This document shows positions 6,364-9,451 of a DNA stretch of 9,451 nucleotides, piece by piece. Position numbers and translations under genes: made by a program. Source of the stretch: an uncultured Collinsella sp. (GTDB lineage: Bacteria > Actinomycetota > Coriobacteriia > Coriobacteriales > Coriobacteriaceae); assembly GCA_900552705.1 (NCBI GenBank), contig USAX01000077.1, positions 1 through 9,451 of the forward strand. Reading direction: 5' to 3'. The stretch's first letter is position 1. Each line of letters begins with the position of its first letter. A model generated the notes under the pieces. It was not told the DNA's origin. It saw only the letters and a list, made by a program, of their open reading frames with translations, and did no database searches.

Positions 6364-7644
6364 CTACTGCCTTGCGGCACGATCCAAGTGCCGGCGGCCA
6401 AACAGCAGCAACGCCGCGGGAACCGCCGTCACGACCGCGCCCGCTCCGATGAGCGTCTGCTGCACGCCAAACGTCGCCGCCAGCCACGGGGCAATCGCCA
6501 GCGGGGCTACGCCGGCAAACATGTTGCCAAAGCCCATGACCGAGTTCACGCGACCGAGCTGCTCGAGCGGGGCCGTCGTTTGCACGATCGTGTTGTGGAG
6601 CGGGTTGACGACGCCCCAGGCCACGCCTAGGGCAATCTGGCCGACAAGGGCTACGCCCACATACGGCGTTCCCACGTAGAGCAGGCTTCCCAGACCCACG
6701 GACATAAGCGCCACGAGCAGCGTTTTAAGGTTGACCAGGTGCGGCGGCAAGCGGAGCGCGAGGACGGCGCCCAGCACCGCGCCCACACCGCTAGCCGACG
6801 AGAGCCAGCCCATCCACTCAACACCGACGCATAGGACATCGCGATAGAAAAACGACTCGAGCGGATCGAAGGCTCCGTAGCCAAAGTTCGAAAGAAAAAT
6901 GATGCAGAAAAGTAGCGCGAGGACGCTGTTGGTGAAGACTGTCTTGATGCTGGTCGCGAAGGTGACACGAGTGGATGCGCTGGGGTTGGAGCTTTGTCTC
7001 GCACGCTCCCCTTCCTCTGCCGAATCGGCATCCGCATCCCCGGCGGCATGGCTGGTCTTCGGCCTAAAGCCCCAACCGGCGACGAGCGCCAGCACTGTAA
7101 AGAGCATCATGAGCACAAACACCGCGCGCGACGACGCAGCAGCCGCGACAAAGCCACCCAACGTGGGTCCGACGATAATACTCACGTTTGAGAACATGGC
7201 GATGGCGGAGTTGATGTCTTTGAGCTCGACGGGATCATCGGTGAGGTAGGCCGGATAGGATGTGGCAATGGGCTGGGCGAATCCCATCGTAAAGCCCAGA
7301 AACACCGCGCCGAGCAAGACGACGCCGGTCGCGCTACCAAAGGCGATGATTGCCGTGCCAGTTGCGAGAGCGCCGATGATGCTCAGCAAGAAATGGCGGC
7401 GCGGGCCCCAGGCATCGAGTGCCGCTCCACCCGCAAAGGATCCCAGGATCACGAAGACGTTCATAAAGAGGACTGCCAGCGACGTCGCAACGACCGAAGC
7501 GTCGTCCGCATAGGTGAGCGTTCCGATGACGCCGATAAAATAACTGGTCTGAAAGCCGGTGTAGATGAGGAAGCGCATTGCCACCAGGCGCTTGGCCTGT
7601 ACGGACAGCGACGAGTGGAATGTTGGAAATACAGATGCGAGCAT
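6364..7644 (-). CDS. Major facilitator superfamily transporter, probably an exporter
   Basis: A 426-residue integral membrane protein with about 12 predicted hydrophobic helices in two blocks, roughly 20-192 and 234-415. A polar, charged loop at about 194-233 (Asp/Glu/Ser-rich) separates them. The loop 2-3 signature GGAALDAWGPRRH at 72-84 is the MFS motif A. In the second half, a stretch NPLHNTIVQTTAP then LGRVNS resembles the MFS_3 group, which includes the EntS and macrolide-efflux type exporters, so export is more likely than import. The substrate cannot be told from sequence. The start at 7644 is chosen because TAAGGAG lies just upstream; an in-frame ATG at 7698 would add 18 polar residues with no good ribosome site. 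It stands alone with its own promoter and terminator. No cofactor-binding or regulatory domain is visible. Confidence 0.88.
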   Translation of the reverse strand: MLASVFPTFHSSLSVQAKRLVAMRFLIYTGFQTSYFIGVIGTLTYADDASVVATSLAVLFMNVFVILGSFAGGAALDAWGPRRHFLLSIIGALATGTAIIAFGSATGVVLLGAVFLGFTMGFAQPIATSYPAYLTDDPVELKDINSAIAMFSNVSIIVGPTLGGFVAAAASSRAVFVLMMLFTVLALVAGWGFRPKTSHAAGDADADSAEEGERARQSSNPSASTRVTFATSIKTVFTNSVLALLFCIIFLSNFGYGAFDPLESFFYRDVLCVGVEWMGWLSSASGVGAVLGAVLALRLPPHLVNLKTLLVALMSVGLGSLLYVGTPYVGVALVGQIALGVAWGVVNPLHNTIVQTTAPLEQLGRVNSVMGFGNMFAGVAPLAIAPWLAATFGVQQTLIGAGAVVTAVPAALLLFGRRHLDRAARQ

Positions 7645-7780
7645 GGGGCTCCTTATTGCATACGAATGTGGACAGCGGGCATTCGGCCCTCCGTCCATTG
7701 GCTCAATCTATCCGTGTGCCTTACTAAGGGCGCATCGAGCCCCCTCCTTTCGTCTTTTCGCCCAGCATGAACTACGTGGT
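7645..7780 (-). promoter_or_regulatory. Leader of the MFS gene with a tiny ORF and short stems
   Basis: The predicted leader is about 130 bases. It holds a very strong Shine-Dalgarno, AAAGGAGG (7743-7750), 7 bases before ATG CGC CCT TAG (7735-7724), a three-codon ORF (Met-Arg-Pro). Short inverted repeats follow: GGCTC with GAGCC around that ORF, and CGAATG with CATTCG just upstream of the transporter's own Shine-Dalgarno. This could be a translational attenuator, as known for some drug-efflux genes. The evidence is only structural. Confidence 0.35.
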
Positions 7781-7782
7781 AG

Positions 7783-7812
7783 ATTTTAAGGCATGTCCCA
7801 ACCGTCCACCAA
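7783..7812 (-). promoter_or_regulatory. Likely promoter of the MFS gene
   Basis: On the minus strand TTGGTG (7807-7812) is followed after 18 bases by TAAAAT (7783-7788). It sits directly after the T-run of the upstream terminator. The match to consensus is moderate. Confidence 0.45.
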
Positions 7813-7815
7813 AGC

Positions 7816-7857
7816 AAAAACCACCACAAAGGTGACTGGCCCCTTTGTGATGGTTTT
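7816..7857 (-). terminator. Second terminator after moaC-mobB, copy C of the CCACCACAAAGG repeat
   Basis: The 16-base arms at 7817-7832 and 7842-7857 pair with one mismatch around a 9-base loop. T-runs flank both sides: GGTTTTTG on the minus strand and GGTTTTG on the plus strand. It could therefore terminate in both directions. It carries the shared 12-mer at 7821-7832. Confidence 0.7.
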
Positions 7858-7871
7858 GACGTTTGCCCAGA

Positions 7872-7914
7872 TAAAACCTGCCAAATCAAACCTGTCCCTT
7901 TTTGGCAGGTTTTA
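7872..7914 (-). terminator. Terminator hairpin that contains the moaC-mobB stop codon
   Basis: Perfect 14-bp arms, TAAAACCTGCCAAA at 7872-7885 and its reverse complement at 7901-7914, enclose a 15-base loop. On the minus strand the stem begins with the TAA stop itself and ends in a TTTTA stretch. This resembles an intrinsic terminator placed directly at the stop codon. A second hairpin follows 14 bases later. Confidence 0.7.
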
Positions 7915-9216
7915 GGCCAGATGGTCTTGAATCAGATCGCAGATGGCTCGGGCGTCGTTGATGTTGATGGCTCGGGTCGCAAAGCCGGCATCGAATGCCT
8001 GGCGTGCCAGGGCCTCGTTGCAGGCAAGGGCCAGCGTGCGACCGTCGACCAGGTCGAGCGAGCTCTTGCCGCGCAGACGATCGACACCGGAGCGCGCGAC
8101 GACGATGTTGTCGAAGCCCTCGGTCTTGTAGCCCTCGATGATCACCACGTCGACATCGTTGTAACGCGACAGCAGCTCGCGCGCGGGCATCTCGTCCTCC
8201 TCGCGCGTGTCGGCGTACTCCGCCCAGCGCGTGGCGCAGATAAGGCCCACGTGCTTGGATCCGGCTTGGTGATGGCGCCAGGTGTCCTTAGCGGGTACAT
8301 CGATGTCAAAGCCGTGATGCCCATGATGCTTGAGCGAACCCACGCGCAGGCCGCGGCGGGTGAGCTCGGCAATGACCTTCTCGACGAGCGTGGTCTTGCC
8401 CGAGTTTTGGTAGCCGATAAACGCGATCGCGGGGACGGCCGGTGTCGGAGCTGCGGGCGCGACGGCGGCAGGCGCGCTTGTGGGAGCGTTACCGTCGGCG
8501 CCGGCGGCCTCAACAGTAGCGGCCTGACGCTCGGCACGATCCCACACGCCCGAGCGGCCACCCTCCTTGTGCAGCAGGCGAACGTCGACGATCTCCATGC
8601 CACGATCGACGGCCTTGCACATGTCATAGATCGTGAGGCACGCGGCACTCGCGCCGGTCAGGGCCTCCATCTCAATACCCGTCTTGCCCGTCACGCCCGC
8701 CGTGACCAACACATGAAAGCCAACCTGCCCGTCCGCGCGCGGCGGCGCCCAGCCCTCGGGCACGTCCTCGGCAGGCGTCCCCGCCGGCGCGATAGGCTCG
8801 ATATCGCACTTACTCTTGGTAATGAGCAACGGATGGCACATGGGGATGATGTCACTCGTACGTTTGATGGCCATGATGCCCGCAACGCGTGCGCAAGCGA
8901 GCACGTCGCCCTTTTTAGCGCCATCCTGCAGCACCATGGCCTGCGTCTCGGGGTGCATAAGAATCGTGCCCTCGGCGATGGCAATGCGATGGGTCTCGGC
9001 CTTGTCGGACACGTCAACCATGCGCACCTCGCCCTTGGCATCCACGTGCGTCAGCTCGTCGCGGCGGGTGTCGCGGGCGGGCTCGGCAGCAGTGCCGGCG
9101 GACGGCTGTACCGCCGCGGACCCAGCGGTGTTGCTGGCAGCAGCCGTGGCTTTATGGGCAGACATCGCGGCCCTGCGAGCGGCCTTGGTGGCATCGGCGT
9201 ACCTGCTCTTGGCCAT
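7912..9216 (-). CDS. moaC-mobB: Fused MoaC (cyclic pyranopterin monophosphate synthase) and MobB (molybdopterin-guanine dinucleotide adaptor)
   Basis: A 434-residue cytosolic fusion in molybdenum cofactor synthesis. MoaC converts the MoaA product, 3',8-cyclo-7,8-dihydroguanosine triphosphate, to cyclic pyranopterin monophosphate. MobB is a GTP-binding helper of MobA in the later nucleotide step. Residues 1-53 are an Ala/Lys-rich extension not typical of MoaC. The MoaC domain at about 54-225 shows CHPL at 127-130, GKTGIEMEA at 177-185 and DMCK at 198-201 (catalytic Asp and Lys). It carries an insertion at about 142-163 (APAGTPAEDVPEGWAPP region). An Ala/Pro-rich linker spans 226-262. The MobB domain shows a P-loop GYQNSGKTT at 268-276, KHHGH at 296-300, a WRHHQAGS segment and VVIIEGYK at 357-364. 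The start at 9216 is set by GGAGGA upstream; an ATG at 9261 would overlap moaA by about 40 bases and has no support. It is co-transcribed with moaA, 4 bases apart. Both halves look intact. Confidence 0.93.
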   Translation of the reverse strand: MAKSRYADATKAARRAAMSAHKATAAASNTAGSAAVQPSAGTAAEPARDTRRDELTHVDAKGEVRMVDVSDKAETHRIAIAEGTILMHPETQAMVLQDGAKKGDVLACARVAGIMAIKRTSDIIPMCHPLLITKSKCDIEPIAPAGTPAEDVPEGWAPPRADGQVGFHVLVTAGVTGKTGIEMEALTGASAACLTIYDMCKAVDRGMEIVDVRLLHKEGGRSGVWDRAERQAATVEAAGADGNAPTSAPAAVAPAAPTPAVPAIAFIGYQNSGKTTLVEKVIAELTRRGLRVGSLKHHGHHGFDIDVPAKDTWRHHQAGSKHVGLICATRWAEYADTREEDEMPARELLSRYNDVDVVIIEGYKTEGFDNIVVARSGVDRLRGKSSLDLVDGRTLALACNEALARQAFDAGFATRAININDARAICDLIQDHLA

Positions 9217-9231
9217 ATGATCATCCTCCGA
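9217..9231 (-). promoter_or_regulatory. Shine-Dalgarno of moaC-mobB formed by the last codons of moaA
   Basis: The minus strand reads GGA GGA TGA just before the moaC ATG. The two codons for the conserved terminal Gly-Gly of MoaA are themselves the ribosome-binding site of the next gene, followed by the moaA stop at 9221-9223. This makes the start at 9216 the clear choice. Confidence 0.75.
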
Positions 9232-9451
9232 TTTGGGACATAAATCGTTGCGTGCCCTCAATTATCGCGTGTTCCTGCGGTTTGTGGGCCACGGCATCGC
9301 GCCAAATCGAAAGTACCTGCATATCATCACCACGGCGCAACGCCTCGCGCACCGAATACTCGGCATCGCTGAACAGGCACGGACGCACGTTGCCATCGGC
9401 CGTCAGGCGCAGGCGGTTGCAGCTCGCACAAAAATGGTTGGACATGGCGCT
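9221..9451 (-). CDS. moaA: GTP 3',8-cyclase MoaA, C-terminal part (5' end beyond window)
   Basis: The last 76 codons of a radical SAM enzyme that cyclises GTP in the first step of molybdenum cofactor synthesis. The visible part holds the second iron-sulfur site, FCASCNRLR followed by RPC, the CX2CX13C arrangement of the GTP-binding C-terminal cluster. It ends in Gly-Gly, the conserved MoaA tail whose two glycines reach into the active site. The N-terminal CX3CX2C radical SAM motif lies outside the window. It precedes moaC-mobB with a 4-base gap, so the two form an operon whose promoter is beyond coordinate 9451. Identification is secure from these motifs. Confidence 0.93.
   Translation of the reverse strand, partial: SAMSNHFCASCNRLRLTADGNVRPCLFSDAEYSVREALRRGDDMQVLSIWRDAVAHKPQEHAIIEGTQRFMSQIGG

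Noticed and set aside
5760..6452. Plus-strand open frame running through the HAD gene and the repeats
   Set aside because: Crosses a terminator and the inverted repeat and is antisense to conserved HAD motifs; no domain seen.
7921..9243. Long plus-strand open frame opposite moaC-mobB
   Set aside because: Antisense to a well-identified gene with all motifs; the translation is low in complexity and unrecognisable.

Overview
The window is high-GC DNA with every supportable gene on the minus strand. The combination of sortase-type pilins with Gram-positive sorting signals, strong purine-rich Shine-Dalgarno sites and a molybdopterin operon points to a high-GC Gram-positive. A Coriobacteriia member such as Collinsella fits best, but that is an inference from gene style, not a search result.

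Layout, read in the direction of transcription (high to low coordinates): (1) 9451-7912 holds the 3' end of moaA followed four bases later by a fused moaC-mobB gene, closed by two consecutive hairpins. (2) 7812-6364 holds a promoter, a leader of about 130 bases and a major facilitator superfamily (MFS) transporter gene. Its stop codon abuts a 19-bp inverted repeat, followed by a good intrinsic terminator. (3) 6238-5332 holds a promoter and a Cof-type HAD phosphatase gene broken by a one-base frameshift. (4) 5331-4828 is a 500-base AT-rich stretch with no convincing gene, containing a hairpin, a nested repeat, the pilus promoter and a palindrome in the 5' leader. (5) 4827-1 is a surface-pilus locus. 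It starts with a 1149-residue adhesin (signal peptide, acidic linker, right-handed beta-helix, two isopeptide pilin domains, LPLSG anchor). A D2-type backbone pilin follows, starting with GTG, overlapping the adhesin by 8 bases and running off the window at its C-terminus. The pilus sortase is not in the window and would be expected just beyond coordinate 1.

The most notable signal is a run of nine G residues in the adhesin gene, directly after the signal peptide. A gain or loss of one G leads to a stop within 7 to 11 codons, so the locus looks built for on/off phase variation. Because the backbone pilin is translationally coupled to the adhesin, the switch could affect the whole pilus. The second theme is a family of intergenic inverted repeats sharing the 12-mer CCACCACAAAGG, found 3' of three separate genes and partly serving as terminators.
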